This document shows positions 23,775 to 33,150 of a stretch of DNA of 64,000 nt, piece after piece; within the stretch, counting starts at the first letter, position 1, and every line of letters begins with the position of its first letter. The notes below the pieces were generated by a model. It ran no database searches. It saw nothing but the letters and a program-made list of their open reading frames with translations, and was not told where the DNA came from. Position numbers and translations under genes: made by a program. Location: contig JAFSTE010000012.1 in assembly GCA_017450645.1 (NCBI GenBank), positions 62,001 through 126,000 of the forward strand, written 5' to 3'. Source of the DNA: Eubacterium sp. (GTDB lineage: Bacteria > Bacillota > Clostridia > Oscillospirales > Acutalibacteraceae).

Positions 23775-26348
23775 CTAAAATTGCAGCTTCTTAGCCGTAC
23801 AGTATGTCGAACTGCCCAAATCGGACACAGCCTTAACCCTGAAATAGTAGATATGCCCTTTACGCATATTTGCGATAAGCACCTCGTTTTTATCGGCTTC
23901 AAGCGTTTTATATGCGCCGCCCTTAACCTTATACTGCACTCTGTACTTGCCCGCGCCCTCGATTTTATCCCATTCGAGATTAGCCGAGGAGCCTGACTTT
24001 TGTGCTCTTAAAATCGGGGTGATAAGCACATACGACTTTGAGTAAGGCTTGGTTTTGCTGCTGAAATAGGTTTCCTTTTTGCGCGTTCTGTAGCACTGCA
24101 CCTTATAGTAATACCTCTTGCCGTAGGTAATATTTTTGTCCGTAAACCTTGAAGAAGTATTGTTCTTTACATCCTTAATGAGCTTATACTTACCGTTTTT
24201 GGATGTAGCGCGGTAAATTCTGTAACCGGTAGCAAATTTTCTGTTATTCCAGTAAACCCTGATACCGTTTGAAACGAGCTTAACCTTAGTAACCTCGGGT
24301 TTTGGAACAATCGCCTTTTTAGTTACCTTATCTGAGTACGCGCCGCTACCAAGACTGTTATACGCCTTTACTCTGTAGCAGTAAAGAGTTCCGAGTTCGA
24401 GCCCTCTTACAACCTTTTGATTAGCGGTCGTTTCGCCGAGCTTAGTCCACTTTTCGCCCTTCTTTTTCATTTTATACTCTACAACATAGCGCGAGGCGTT
24501 ATCCGCCTTTTTCCACTTAACCGTTGCAGAAGCGGGAGTTCTTGCAATTACGCGAACCTTTTCGCACTTTCCGACGGTATTCTTTGCCGAAGAGTAGTCG
24601 CTCGCGCTGGCCCAGTACTTTTTATCGCCCTTTTCGGAGTATGCCGCAACCTTGTAGTAGTAGGTCTTTTTAAACTTAACCTTAGTATCGGTATAGGAGT
24701 TTTCGCCGCTGCCGAGTTCCGCAACAACGCTATATGTACCGTTCTTTTTCTTAGTACTGCGAAGCACATAGTATCCGTCGGCGTCGTCAAATTGATTAAA
24801 GCTTACTTTAATACCCGTAGGCACTGCATCTGCCTTAACGCCCTCTACCTTTGCGGGAACGGCTCTTACCTTAACGCATTTATACTCGCCGATACCGACC
24901 TTAGTCTTTTGTGCGACATAGAATTTATATACTCCGCACGCTTCAAGCGAATCAAAATCAACCGAAGCATCGGTGGTATATGTTTTAGAAACTAATTTTT
25001 TATCGTCCTCGTCGGTAAAATAATACCTGTATTTATCGCACGCGCCGTTAGGTTTAAGCGTAAATCTTACGGAGCTTGCGCTGGTGTGAATAGTAGAAAC
25101 GAACGGCTCTTCAAGCTCGTACTCGCTCGACTTAACCTTAGGCGAGGATTTATAGGTCTTATTGTTTTCAACGATGTAACGAACGAGCTTATAGTAATAC
25201 TTTTTGCCGTACTCGACATCCTTATCAACAAACGACAGCGTGGTGTTATTGCCGGTGTCCTTAATAAGTGAATATCCGCTGTCTTTTTTTGTACTCTTAT
25301 AGAGCTTAAGACCGGTAATGTCCTTGCTCTTTGACCAGCTGACTTTAATACCGCTCGAGGTTTCATCAAAGCTGACCTTTGCAACCTTAGGCGGTTTAGG
25401 CGTCAGCTTTTTAGTAGGGCTGTAGTCAAACCATTTATCGCCGATAAATGCCCTTACTCTGAACTGATACTGAGTTCCAACCTCAAGATTTTTAACAACA
25501 TAGTTGCGTTTTTTGCAGCTGTCGGTAAGCGTTTTATAGTTTTTGTCGCCCGTTTTTCTGTACTGCACCTCATACTTAGTGGCGCTTTTTACGCGCGTCC
25601 AGGTGAGCTTAATCGAATGCGAGGAATGACGCCTTACCGAAATTTTTGGTACAGCCGCCTGAATAAAGTAATACCTGTCCTCGTAGTTCTTAGCTCGGTT
25701 AATCGTGATACCAAGACCCGTCGACTTCATTTTATTATAGAACAGCGAGTTCATAGAATATAACTTGCCGCCCGAGGTGTACTCATTTTGCGTCGGGGAC
25801 TCCCTGAAGCTGTCCCAGTAGATATAATCAACATGACACGCAGTCGCGGGGTTGCTCACCGTCTGGTAATTAGCGTGGTAGATACCGATTTTTTCGTTAT
25901 CAATATAGCTTACCATCCAGGTATGCGTAGAGTTATTGGACGAGCCTGTTGTGTACGCGCCGTAGTGAATAATATCGCCCGGTACCGCATTATCAAGGAA
26001 GAACTTAATTATACCCTCGACAACGGATTTAGTAGGATAAGTTTTTTTAGTTTCATAGGTGGCAACGGTATAGAAGTTACCCGAATAGTGGTGCGACCTG
26101 TAATTGCCGTAAAGTCCCTCGCCGTCGTACTGATAGCCAAACAGCTTTTCGCACACAGCAGAAACAAACAGGTAGCAGTTACCCGTTACAATAGCAGTTT
26201 TATCAGGAATAAAGCCCTTCTGCTGCATAACAGCCTCAAGCTTTTCATCTATAAATTCTTTTTCAGCGGAATATGCCGAAAACTGCGAAGAAAACGTGCA
26301 GGTAAACACCATAATAAGTGCTAAAAATGTGGTAACAATTCGCTTCAC
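23775..26348 (-). CDS. Secreted multi-FN3 protein with N-terminal putative cysteine peptidase domain
   Basis: 857 aa. Signal peptide at residues 1-27. Residues about 30-220 contain Cys58 (TGNCYLFVS), His142 (THTWMVS) and His158 (YHANY), arranged as in NlpC/P60- or CHAP-like cysteine hydrolases, with the predicted PGDIIHYG turn of that fold. Then come about seven fibronectin type III-like modules from 230 to the end, each with a tryptophan or phenylalanine core (KLTW, KVSW, VKW, VYW, LEW) and YRV/YYKV edge strands. The repeat region is very Lys/Tyr-rich. It is probably an exported wall hydrolase or adhesin. The catalytic assignment is inferred from motif spacing only. Confidence 0.75.
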   Translation of the reverse strand: MKRIVTTFLALIMVFTCTFSSQFSAYSAEKEFIDEKLEAVMQQKGFIPDKTAIVTGNCYLFVSAVCEKLFGYQYDGEGLYGNYRSHHYSGNFYTVATYETKKTYPTKSVVEGIIKFFLDNAVPGDIIHYGAYTTGSSNNSTHTWMVSYIDNEKIGIYHANYQTVSNPATACHVDYIYWDSFRESPTQNEYTSGGKLYSMNSLFYNKMKSTGLGITINRAKNYEDRYYFIQAAVPKISVRRHSSHSIKLTWTRVKSATKYEVQYRKTGDKNYKTLTDSCKKRNYVVKNLEVGTQYQFRVRAFIGDKWFDYSPTKKLTPKPPKVAKVSFDETSSGIKVSWSKSKDITGLKLYKSTKKDSGYSLIKDTGNNTTLSFVDKDVEYGKKYYYKLVRYIVENNKTYKSSPKVKSSEYELEEPFVSTIHTSASSVRFTLKPNGACDKYRYYFTDEDDKKLVSKTYTTDASVDFDSLEACGVYKFYVAQKTKVGIGEYKCVKVRAVPAKVEGVKADAVPTGIKVSFNQFDDADGYYVLRSTKKKNGTYSVVAELGSGENSYTDTKVKFKKTYYYKVAAYSEKGDKKYWASASDYSSAKNTVGKCEKVRVIARTPASATVKWKKADNASRYVVEYKMKKKGEKWTKLGETTANQKVVRGLELGTLYCYRVKAYNSLGSGAYSDKVTKKAIVPKPEVTKVKLVSNGIRVYWNNRKFATGYRIYRATSKNGKYKLIKDVKNNTSSRFTDKNITYGKRYYYKVQCYRTRKKETYFSSKTKPYSKSYVLITPILRAQKSGSSANLEWDKIEGAGKYRVQYKVKGGAYKTLEADKNEVLIANMRKGHIYYFRVKAVSDLGSSTYCTAKKLQF

Positions 26349-26455
26349 ATATGCCGCCTCCTTTCAAATTCGACAAAAATTATACCACAAATCTGGCAAA
26401 AGGTCAAATTTGCGGCATATTGTCCAACAGATGTTGCATATTTTATTATAATAAC

Positions 26456-26770
26456 TTACTTTTTACTTTTAGGTGCAGGCAGCTCGTCGTACATCGCATT
26501 AAACAGCTCGCAGAGGAACTCGCGGTTTTCCACATCGTCAACAAGAAGCATTTCCTTGGCCCCTTCGTACGGCAGCTCATAATCCGCGTCAGGCATCATT
26601 TTTTTAGCTGAGTTTACCGACTTTACCAAAAAGCGGTCGTCATAAATCCCGCCGACTATCTTGCCGCGGTAATAGATAATATACTCGCCCATCATAGCGC
26701 GATAGGTTATATCCTCGAGCCCCGAAAGCTGGTCAAGAACAAAGTCGAGATATTCTTTATCTGATGCCAT
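26456..26770 (-). CDS. TfoX/Sxy N-terminal domain protein
   Basis: 104 aa from ATG 26770, with GGAG 9 nt upstream; a GTG two codons earlier is too close to the site. FVLDQLSGLEDITYRAMMGEYIIYYRGKIVGGIYDDRFLVK is the TfoX_N pattern (here described by its span, residues 9-49). TfoX/Sxy controls competence in Gammaproteobacteria, but this short single-domain form is common in Firmicutes and of unknown role. Confidence 0.85.
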   Translation of the reverse strand: MASDKEYLDFVLDQLSGLEDITYRAMMGEYIIYYRGKIVGGIYDDRFLVKSVNSAKKMMPDADYELPYEGAKEMLLVDDVENREFLCELFNAMYDELPAPKSKK

Positions 26771-26815
26771 AATCACATCTCCTTTTTATGTAAACAAGCC
26801 GTTATATAGATTTAA

Positions 26816-27310
26816 TTATTTCTTTTCTGCTCCCGTTCTGATTAGATGCCCCTCCTGTATCGCAGCAAAGGTTGCCAGAGCGCAGATAACAGCGCCGCTG
26901 TACTTCAAATCAATAAACGATAGCGTCAGCGGAAAAAGAAACAGCGAAAAGCCCGTAACCTTATTCATAACGGTGTGTACAGAAACAAATTCTTTTCGCA
27001 TAACACATCCGGAAATTATATTGATTACTTTAATCAGTGCTATAACAGCAATCCAGATAATAAGCCACAGCGGAATATTAATAACGGGAATAAGCTTTAT
27101 CATACACGCTGCTACCATAATGAAGTCCGCGACTGTATCAAGTTTCGCGCCGAAATCGCTTACTTTACCCGTTTTTCTCGCGACTGTTCCGTCGACCATA
27201 TCACTGACGCCGGCAGTGATATAAAGCGCATAAAATGCCGGTGAAAATACGGGAACGAACAGCAGACTTATACTACAGATAATACGAAGGGCGGTGATAA
27301 TATTTGCCAT
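26816..27310 (-). CDS. CDP-alcohol phosphatidyltransferase family protein
   Basis: 164 aa from ATG 27310, one base after the stop of the VOC gene. The CDP-OH signature D-G-x2-A-R-x8-G-x3-D-x3-D is complete: DGTVAR, then G, DTVAD. Five or six hydrophobic segments are visible. It condenses a CDP-activated lipid with a small alcohol such as glycerol-3-phosphate, serine or inositol. It is shorter than PgsA but closest in layout to that class; the exact acceptor cannot be read from sequence. Confidence 0.85.
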   Translation of the reverse strand: MANIITALRIICSISLLFVPVFSPAFYALYITAGVSDMVDGTVARKTGKVSDFGAKLDTVADFIMVAACMIKLIPVINIPLWLIIWIAVIALIKVINIISGCVMRKEFVSVHTVMNKVTGFSLFLFPLTLSFIDLKYSGAVICALATFAAIQEGHLIRTGAEKK

Positions 27311-27311
27311 A

Positions 27312-27674
27312 TTACAACGGTGTCCCCACTTCGATAAGATTTCCGTCAGGGTCATAGAAGCGTATTACCCTCTGTCCCCAGCTGTGCGTCATAAGGCGAT
27401 TTACATACTTGACTTCGGGATAATAATCCTCGAGCTTTTTAACGAAGCCTTCTATGTCAGCTTCCTCAAAATAAAGCTCGCTTGAATTATTCTCGGGGAT
27501 AATATCTTTTTTAAGAAACTCCGTCCAGTACTTCTCTTCCTGTAACACAAGCCCGTCTGAGAGAATCATATTTCCGTCGTTATCAATAATAAGTTCAAAT
27601 CCGAACAGGTCGTGATAAAACCGAAAGGCTTTTTCATTATCCTTTACAACAATTAACACATTTTTTAATTTCAT
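27312..27674 (-). CDS. VOC (glyoxalase/bleomycin-resistance) family protein
   Basis: 120 aa from ATG 27674; the upstream frame overlaps rlmD. Paired beta-alpha-beta-beta-beta modules with NVLIVVKDNEKAFRFYHDLFG and the C-terminal IRFYDPDGNLIEVG signature. Metal ligands are plausible (Glu at the end), but the substrate is unknown. It overlaps neither neighbour, and the start lies just past the rlmD stop, so it is probably in one transcript with rlmD and the CDP-alcohol transferase. Confidence 0.88.
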   Translation of the reverse strand: MKLKNVLIVVKDNEKAFRFYHDLFGFELIIDNDGNMILSDGLVLQEEKYWTEFLKKDIIPENNSSELYFEEADIEGFVKKLEDYYPEVKYVNRLMTHSWGQRVIRFYDPDGNLIEVGTPL

Positions 27675-27691
27675 AGGTATTCGCTCCTGGT

Positions 27692-28831
27692 TCAGTTCTT
27701 TGACAACAGCACTACGCACTCCATATGCTTAGTGTGCGGGAACATATCGACGGGTTGGATTTTTTTCGCGCGGTAGCCGTGGGTGGTGATAAAGTTTAAG
27801 TCGCGCGCAAGAGTCTGCGGATTACAGGAGATATAAACAATCCTGTCGCTTTTCATTTTGCACAGCGCTTTTAAAAAGCGCACCGTAGCGCCTGCACGCG
27901 GCGGATCGAGAATGACTACATCGAATTTTTCGCCCGCCTTGGTAAGCTCGGTTATGTAGTCGCCCGCGTCTGCACATTCAAAATAAATATTGTTCGCGCC
28001 GTTATTTTTTGCATTTTTAACCGCGTCGTAAACAGCCGCAGCGTTAAGCTCCACGCCGAGCACCTCGCCCGCATTTTTTGACGCAATAATGCCTATCGTA
28101 CCCGTACCGCAGTACGCGTCAAAAACTCTGTCAGTATCCTTAATTTCAGCGAGCTTAAGCGCCGTATTATACAGAATTTCACACTGAGTGGGGTTAACCT
28201 GGTAGAACGACTCGGGCGAAATTCTGAACCTGCAACCGCAAAGCTCGTCCTCAATATAGCCGCTGCCGTAAAGGACAAAGCTGCGCTCGCCGAGGGTGAG
28301 ATTAATACCATCGGGACTGACATTCTGTACAATCGTTTTAACGCTCGGGTGTGCCTTAATAACAGCGTTTACAAAGCTCGTCTTTTTCGGCAGATTAACA
28401 CCCGCCGTCACGATAACGAGCATAACCTCGCCCGTTTTAAAGCCCTTTCGAATGAGCAGATGGCGCACAAAACCGCTTCCCTTGCGCTCGTCAAAAGCCT
28501 TAAGCTTAAACGAGGTACACAGCTTAGTTACAGTCCTTGCAATCTCCTGGCACTCCTCGTCCTCTATCATACAGTAATCAACGCTTACCACGCTGCCCCT
28601 TGTACTTTGATAAACGCCTGAGGCAAGGCGCTTTTGACGGGTATCGTAGTAAAATGCGCACTGCATTTTATTACGGTAGTTAAACGGGTGCTCCATCGGG
28701 ATAATGCGCTCCACCCTGCCGTATTTTGACAAAAGGGTATTAAGTTGTTTTTGCTTATATTTAAGCTGCTCGGGGTAGTCAAGATTTTGAAGCTGACAGC
28801 CCGAGCATTTTTTATAGTATTTACATTTCAT
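27692..28831 (-). CDS. 23S rRNA (uracil-5-)-methyltransferase, RlmD/RlmCD family
   Basis: 379 aa. The N-terminus has Cys3, Cys9 and Cys12 (CKYYKKCSGC), part of a 4Fe-4S site together with the later CMIED cysteine; no TRAM domain precedes it. The SAM domain shows YCGTGTIG, LDPPRAG, and the nucleophile Cys in ISCNPQTLARDL. It makes m5U in 23S rRNA; in Firmicutes one such enzyme can methylate two sites (RlmCD), and tRNA-type specificity cannot be excluded. Confidence 0.92.
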   Translation of the reverse strand: MKCKYYKKCSGCQLQNLDYPEQLKYKQKQLNTLLSKYGRVERIIPMEHPFNYRNKMQCAFYYDTRQKRLASGVYQSTRGSVVSVDYCMIEDEECQEIARTVTKLCTSFKLKAFDERKGSGFVRHLLIRKGFKTGEVMLVIVTAGVNLPKKTSFVNAVIKAHPSVKTIVQNVSPDGINLTLGERSFVLYGSGYIEDELCGCRFRISPESFYQVNPTQCEILYNTALKLAEIKDTDRVFDAYCGTGTIGIIASKNAGEVLGVELNAAAVYDAVKNAKNNGANNIYFECADAGDYITELTKAGEKFDVVILDPPRAGATVRFLKALCKMKSDRIVYISCNPQTLARDLNFITTHGYRAKKIQPVDMFPHTKHMECVVLLSKN

Positions 28832-28863
28832 AATCTATTTTAGTGTTCGGTTTTCTCGGATAA

Positions 28864-29799
28864 TCAGAACCATTTTTTCTTTTTGCCGAAAAGCGTAAGC
28901 GTTGCGACTACAACAACCGACAGAATTATTACAAAGATATAACCGTACTTCCACTCAAATTCGGGCATATACTTAAAGTTCATACCGTACCAGCCTACTA
29001 TTAAAGTAAGCGGGAAAAAGATGCTTGTAAGGACGGTAAAGTACTTCATCGTGTTGTTAAGCTTAAGGTCGAGAGATGCCGAATACGCGTCCTGCAAATG
29101 CGTTACGGAGGATGAGAGCGTGTCGGTGTCCTCTCTGAGGCGCGTTACCTTTTGAGAGAGGTTGGCAATATACCACAAATCCTCGGCTTCAAACAGGTCG
29201 TTTTCGTTTTCCTCAATAGCGTCGGTGATATCGAGAATCTGCTCATAGTAATTATGCATTGTGAGCAGCTCCTTTTTAAGCTGCAACAGATTAAGGTTAA
29301 AGTCGTCGTCAACGTCGCCCTTAATTACATCCTCTTCAAGTGCAGTAATCTCGTTACCCAAATCCTCAATAAACTTAAAGTCATCGTTTATCAGCGAATC
29401 TAAAAATGCGTAAATCAGCTTTTCGAGCGTAGTATTTTTATAGCTGTAGCGGTTAAGAGCGCTCATAAATTTTTGCTTAGTGGAGGAATCGTAGTCCTCT
29501 ACATCAACAACGAGCAGCATATTTTTCATAACATAAACCGCAACGCTGTCCTCGGTAGTAGACGGATTCTTTTTATTAACAATTCTAAGCTCGGTAAAGG
29601 TGTAATCGTCGTACACCTCAACGCCCGAGCGAAAATGCTCGTTTACCTCCTGGCACGCCGCAACGGTAGAACGCGCAAAGCCGTACTTTTTGCCAAGCGG
29701 CGCAAGCTCCTTAGCGCTGAGATAACCAACTGTAAGAGTATTTTCGTCAATCTCGTCGGCTGTGATTTCCGTTAATTTCTGACCTATTTTGTAAAACAC
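28864..29799 (-). CDS. CorA family divalent-cation transporter
   Basis: 311 aa. A large cytoplasmic domain with a long acidic helix is followed by two C-terminal membrane helices; the pore signature GMN sits in GWYGMNFKYMPEFEW at the end of the first one. The C-terminus is basic (GKKKKWF), as usual. It forms pentameric Mg2+ (or Ni2+/Co2+) channels gated by intracellular Mg2+. It is convergent with nothing and divergent from sigK. Confidence 0.94.
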   Translation of the reverse strand: MFYKIGQKLTEITADEIDENTLTVGYLSAKELAPLGKKYGFARSTVAACQEVNEHFRSGVEVYDDYTFTELRIVNKKNPSTTEDSVAVYVMKNMLLVVDVEDYDSSTKQKFMSALNRYSYKNTTLEKLIYAFLDSLINDDFKFIEDLGNEITALEEDVIKGDVDDDFNLNLLQLKKELLTMHNYYEQILDITDAIEENENDLFEAEDLWYIANLSQKVTRLREDTDTLSSSVTHLQDAYSASLDLKLNNTMKYFTVLTSIFFPLTLIVGWYGMNFKYMPEFEWKYGYIFVIILSVVVVATLTLFGKKKKWF

Positions 29800-29871
29800 A
29801 AAACCGCCTCCAAAACATTACTGACTTTAGTATATCACAACTAATTAAAAAAATAAAGCGTGTAAATACAG

Positions 29872-29879
29872 CATATAAT
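29872..29879 (+). promoter_or_regulatory. Sigma-E-like -10 box of sigK
   Basis: CATATAAT fits the mother-cell sigma-E -10 motif, and no TTGACA-like box exists 17 nt upstream; AATAAA-type sequence stands 14-15 nt upstream as in weak sigma-E -35 boxes. sigK is sigma-E dependent in Bacillus. The same motif precedes the ylbJ-like gene. Confidence 0.5.
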
Positions 29880-29888
29880 TAATCGGTG

Positions 29889-30578
29889 ATGAAAATGTTA
29901 TCTGCTTTACTGTCTATTCTAAGTGCAAATATACTATACTTTATTTTGCACCTGCAGACCTCCTCGTCGTTCCCGAAGCCGCTTACTTCAAAAGAGGAGC
30001 AAATGTATCTCGAAAAAATGGCTCAGGGCGACAAAAACGCGCGCGGCGTGCTTATAGAGCGCAATCTGCGCCTCGTAAGTCATATCGCAAAAAAGTATTA
30101 TGCCAAAAGCGACGACGCCGACGACCTTATTTCAATAGGTACAATAGGGCTTATAAAAGCGGTTGACTCGTTTAACGCCGACAAAAATGTGCGCCTTGCG
30201 ACCTACGCGTCAAGATGCATCGAAAACGAGATACTTATGTATTTTCGCTCGACTAAAAAGCAAAACGGCGATATGCTGTTGTCCGACACTATCGAAACCG
30301 ACAAGGACGGCAATCCGCTGACTATCGAGGACACCCTGCGCGACAAAAGGGATATGGCTCAGGAGCTCGAAAAAAAGACCCGCTGGGCGCAGGTCAAGAA
30401 GTATATAGAGAATATGGACGATGAGCGCGAGCGCGAAATAATAATCCTGCGCTACGGGCTGAATAACAAGCCGCCGCTGACTCAGCGCGAGGTCGCTCAA
30501 AGGCTTAACATAAGCCGCTCCTATGTGTCACGGATAGAGAAAAAGGTGATTTCGGATATACGAATGGCGATAAACTGA
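29889..30578 (+). CDS. sigK: Sporulation sigma factor SigK (late mother cell)
   Basis: 229 aa counted from ATG 29889; ATG 29895 is also possible because GGTGA lies 7 nt ahead of it. The hydrophobic N-terminus (about 1-25) followed by SSFPKPLT matches the pro-sequence and processing region of pro-sigma-K. Region 2 (NLRLVSHIAKKYY, DLISIGTIGLIKAVDSF, YASRCIENEILM) and region 4 (REVAQRLNISRSYVSRIEKK) are intact. The gene is continuous: no skin-type element interrupts it. Its presence indicates the ability to sporulate. The downstream region carries a heptamer repeat and a terminator. Confidence 0.95.
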   Translation: MKMLSALLSILSANILYFILHLQTSSSFPKPLTSKEEQMYLEKMAQGDKNARGVLIERNLRLVSHIAKKYYAKSDDADDLISIGTIGLIKAVDSFNADKNVRLATYASRCIENEILMYFRSTKKQNGDMLLSDTIETDKDGNPLTIEDTLRDKRDMAQELEKKTRWAQVKKYIENMDDEREREIIILRYGLNNKPPLTQREVAQRLNISRSYVSRIEKKVISDIRMAIN

Positions 30579-30645
30579 ATTGAGAATTGAAAATGGAAAA
30601 TTGAGAATTGAGAATTTCGGTTACTCGCTACGCTCAAACAATAAC
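30577..30645. repeat. Heptamer-word element, AATTGAG type
   Basis: Six tandem words (AATTGAG, AATTGAA, AATGGAA, AATTGAG twice) from 30577 to 30617 are followed by the GGTTACTCGCTACGCTCAAA module and the sigK terminator. There is no matching right arm here. The first word contains the sigK stop (TGA). Confidence 0.7.
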
Positions 30646-30671
30646 AAAAGCACCCTCTCGGGTGCTTTTTC
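30646..30671. terminator. Bidirectional terminator of sigK and the GtrA-like gene
   Basis: AAAAGCACCC (30646-30655), 4-nt loop, GGGTGCTTTT (30660-30669), U-run on both strands. Confidence 0.9.
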
Positions 30672-30680
30672 TGTTTCTTA

Positions 30681-31364
30681 TTATTCTGCTTCTGCAGGTG
30701 CAGCTTCTTCGTCTGTCTTTTTCTCTTTCAGGAGTACAAATTTCTCCATCGGGAAGAGAACTACCATCTGTACGAAGCCTGCGGCAAGTCCCGCAATAGT
30801 TCTCGCAAGAGGCTGAATCCAAGCCCACGGAATCTTAGCGATAATACCTACAAGCCAGCCCTGGAACCATGTTGAGAACAGGATGAGCGCAATCATAAGT
30901 ACAATATAAATTGCGAAGTTGTACCACGGTGCGTCGGACTTAAAGGTAGTCTTTTTGTTCTGATAGAAGCCGTAGATGTTTGCAATAAGGTTAGAAAGGA
31001 AGAACGGGAGAAGGAAGCCCCATGTTACTACGCCGCCTACTACAACGCCGTTTTCGATAACGCCGCCGAGATTGCCCGTAGCGGTGTCAACTACATACTT
31101 ACCAACCTGCTTGATACCCTCTTCTTTAGTCGGGTCGAACACAACATTCGGGTCAAAAATGCCCTGAAGGAAGTGCGGAAGCGGTGTGATTACTTTATCA
31201 AAGATAAACGGAAGCACATTCGCAAGTACAAGCTGGATTATGGTAACAAGACCGCTGACTACCATAAACTTAATGAGCTGCCACAGGGTTTTAATACCCG
31301 AGCCCTTTTCTTCAGCGGCATTGTCAAGACCGCCTAAAGAAAGTTTTTTCTTTTCATCTGCCAT
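30681..31364 (-). CDS. GtrA-like membrane protein
   Basis: 227 aa with four hydrophobic segments. The first (LWQLIKFMVVSGLVTIIQL) and the FYQNKKTTFKS loop before the third are typical of GtrA/DPMS-associated small flippase-like proteins, which are thought to move lipid-linked sugars or act in cell-wall teichoic acid decoration. A 40-residue insertion between helices 1 and 2 makes it longer than most. The ends are charged: Lys-rich start, Glu/Ala-rich finish. AAGGAG precedes the ATG. Confidence 0.8.
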   Translation of the reverse strand: MADEKKKLSLGGLDNAAEEKGSGIKTLWQLIKFMVVSGLVTIIQLVLANVLPFIFDKVITPLPHFLQGIFDPNVVFDPTKEEGIKQVGKYVVDTATGNLGGVIENGVVVGGVVTWGFLLPFFLSNLIANIYGFYQNKKTTFKSDAPWYNFAIYIVLMIALILFSTWFQGWLVGIIAKIPWAWIQPLARTIAGLAAGFVQMVVLFPMEKFVLLKEKKTDEEAAPAEAE

Positions 31365-31444
31365 AATTTTTACTCCTTACATATATAAAATTATTTTTAA
31401 CAAAACTATTATAACAAGTTCAACTTAATATTGCAATAAATTTT

Positions 31445-33124
31445 TTAAGCGAACAGCAGTCCGATAAGAGATTTACCCGCTGCAAGACCTACAAGCGCGA
31501 TTATACCCTTAACGATAAGCACGATAATGCACACGATAATTGCAAGCACGAGAAGCACTGCAAGGATTAACAGGCAAAGAATTGCCGGTCCTTTTTTGCT
31601 TGGCTTAACGGGGTCGTTAAACTCTTTTTCCTCGAACATTTCGGGCGGTGCAGGATTATCGTCGTCAAATACGGGATAAAGCGGCAGCGTTGCCTCTGCG
31701 TCGCAGTAGCCGGAGTTCCAGAGCAGCGGCTCAACGAGCGCGCGAACGGTAGTTGCTCCCTTAAGGAACTTACCGATTTTAAGGTGAATTGTGTTAAGGA
31801 ACGAGTCGATTACATTAAGGAAGCCGCAGGTGAGCTTATACTCTCTCGTTTCGGGTCCGTACGGCGAGTCGCCGCAGTAGAGATTTTTAACAAGTTCGAG
31901 AATAAAATCAACAACCTTGTTATCTGCGATGTCGGCAATATCAGCCTTAGAAAGACCGCACTCCTTTTTGCAAAGGCGCCAAATCTTTTTAAAGGTCAGC
32001 TTATTGAGGAACTTGCCGAGCGGGTGCAAAACGGGTTTAAGCTTTCTCGCCTTATCGTGACTGATTGAGAAGGACGGCGCCATCTCGATAAATCTGTCGT
32101 AGTCGTTTGCAAGCGAGCTTACGATGTCGCCAATCATACCGAAGAAGAAGCCTTCCATATACTCGTCAAACGGCTTTCCGCCGGTGTCAAGACCCGGTAC
32201 TTCTTTAATTAAAACAGTTTCAACATCGACCTTAGCATTTTTAGGGTCGAGTATAACATTTCTCATAGCGGGCGGACAGCCTATCATTGCAGCGCAGGCA
32301 ATATCATAAAAGCGGTTGCCCTTTTTAGTAGTAACATAACCGATGTCGTGAACATGGGTATGGCCCGAGAGCATAACATTAAGTCCGTTATCCGCAAAAA
32401 TCTCGCGCGTAACCTCGTGGTGCTTTTGCATATCGCCCGAGCCGATAATTGAATAAAACGGCGAAGGTGAAACCATCGGGTGGTGCGTCATAGCGATAAC
32501 AAACTGGTCGTTATCGTGAGCGTCCTTAAGCTGCTCCATAATCCACTTCATACAGTCCTCTGAATAACCCGAGCCTCCGTCGGGGTCAGGGCGCTGGTTA
32601 TAGTCGTCGTTAAGCGCAAACAAGCGGTAACCGGGAGCGAGCTGAACGACATAGCACATCTGGTCCTCGTGAACGGCGATAGCCTCCGACGGACCGAAGT
32701 CGTAATACATTTTCCAAAGGTCGTGCCTGTCCTCAACAGCGGGCACCTCGATAACCTCGTCGCCGTCATAACCCGGAGCAACACCGCCGCCGCGATAGTC
32801 GTGAGTTGCGGTGATTACATAAACTCTTTTGCCCCTCTTTTTAAGGTCGTAGAGCAACTCGATAAACTCCTTGTGCGACTCAATCTCGCCGTCGCGGGTT
32901 GTATCGCCCGAAAGAACGACAATATCTGTCGAAGTGTCCTCGCACAGCATATCAAAGCCTTTTTTGATAACAAGGTCGCTGTCCTTGATAACCTTCTGGC
33001 TCTTTGACTCGGCGTTTTCGTACGCCTTGCCTTCGGTACCTGTTTTTCTGGAGTAATAATGAAGGTCAGTTATAAACTGAATTTTAAGCGGCTCATTATT
33101 ACTGCCGTAGATTTTGTTAGACAT
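31445..33124 (-). CDS. Metallophosphoesterase with C-terminal membrane segments
   Basis: 559 aa. Calcineurin-like domain in the first 300 residues: ITDLHYY, VVLSGDTTRDGE, ATHDY (for GNHD), MTHHP and GHTHVHD provide the metal ligands. A helical region follows, and about 50 strongly hydrophobic residues near the C-terminus form one or two membrane spans. There is no signal peptide, so the catalytic part probably faces the cytoplasm, unless the C-terminal anchor is inserted the other way. The substrate is unknown. A good GGAG site precedes the ATG. Confidence 0.88.
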   Translation of the reverse strand: MSNKIYGSNNEPLKIQFITDLHYYSRKTGTEGKAYENAESKSQKVIKDSDLVIKKGFDMLCEDTSTDIVVLSGDTTRDGEIESHKEFIELLYDLKKRGKRVYVITATHDYRGGGVAPGYDGDEVIEVPAVEDRHDLWKMYYDFGPSEAIAVHEDQMCYVVQLAPGYRLFALNDDYNQRPDPDGGSGYSEDCMKWIMEQLKDAHDNDQFVIAMTHHPMVSPSPFYSIIGSGDMQKHHEVTREIFADNGLNVMLSGHTHVHDIGYVTTKKGNRFYDIACAAMIGCPPAMRNVILDPKNAKVDVETVLIKEVPGLDTGGKPFDEYMEGFFFGMIGDIVSSLANDYDRFIEMAPSFSISHDKARKLKPVLHPLGKFLNKLTFKKIWRLCKKECGLSKADIADIADNKVVDFILELVKNLYCGDSPYGPETREYKLTCGFLNVIDSFLNTIHLKIGKFLKGATTVRALVEPLLWNSGYCDAEATLPLYPVFDDDNPAPPEMFEEKEFNDPVKPSKKGPAILCLLILAVLLVLAIIVCIIVLIVKGIIALVGLAAGKSLIGLLFA

Positions 33125-33150
33125 AAATTTTCTCCTTCCAGTCGAAAATT

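Noticed and set aside
24417-24995. 192-aa open frame opposite the FN3 protein
   Set aside because: Lies entirely within the repetitive FN3 coding region and matches nothing; a shadow frame.
29889-30578. A skin-type element or recombination site in sigK
   Set aside because: The reading frame is continuous from pro-sequence to region 4 and no recombinase is nearby.
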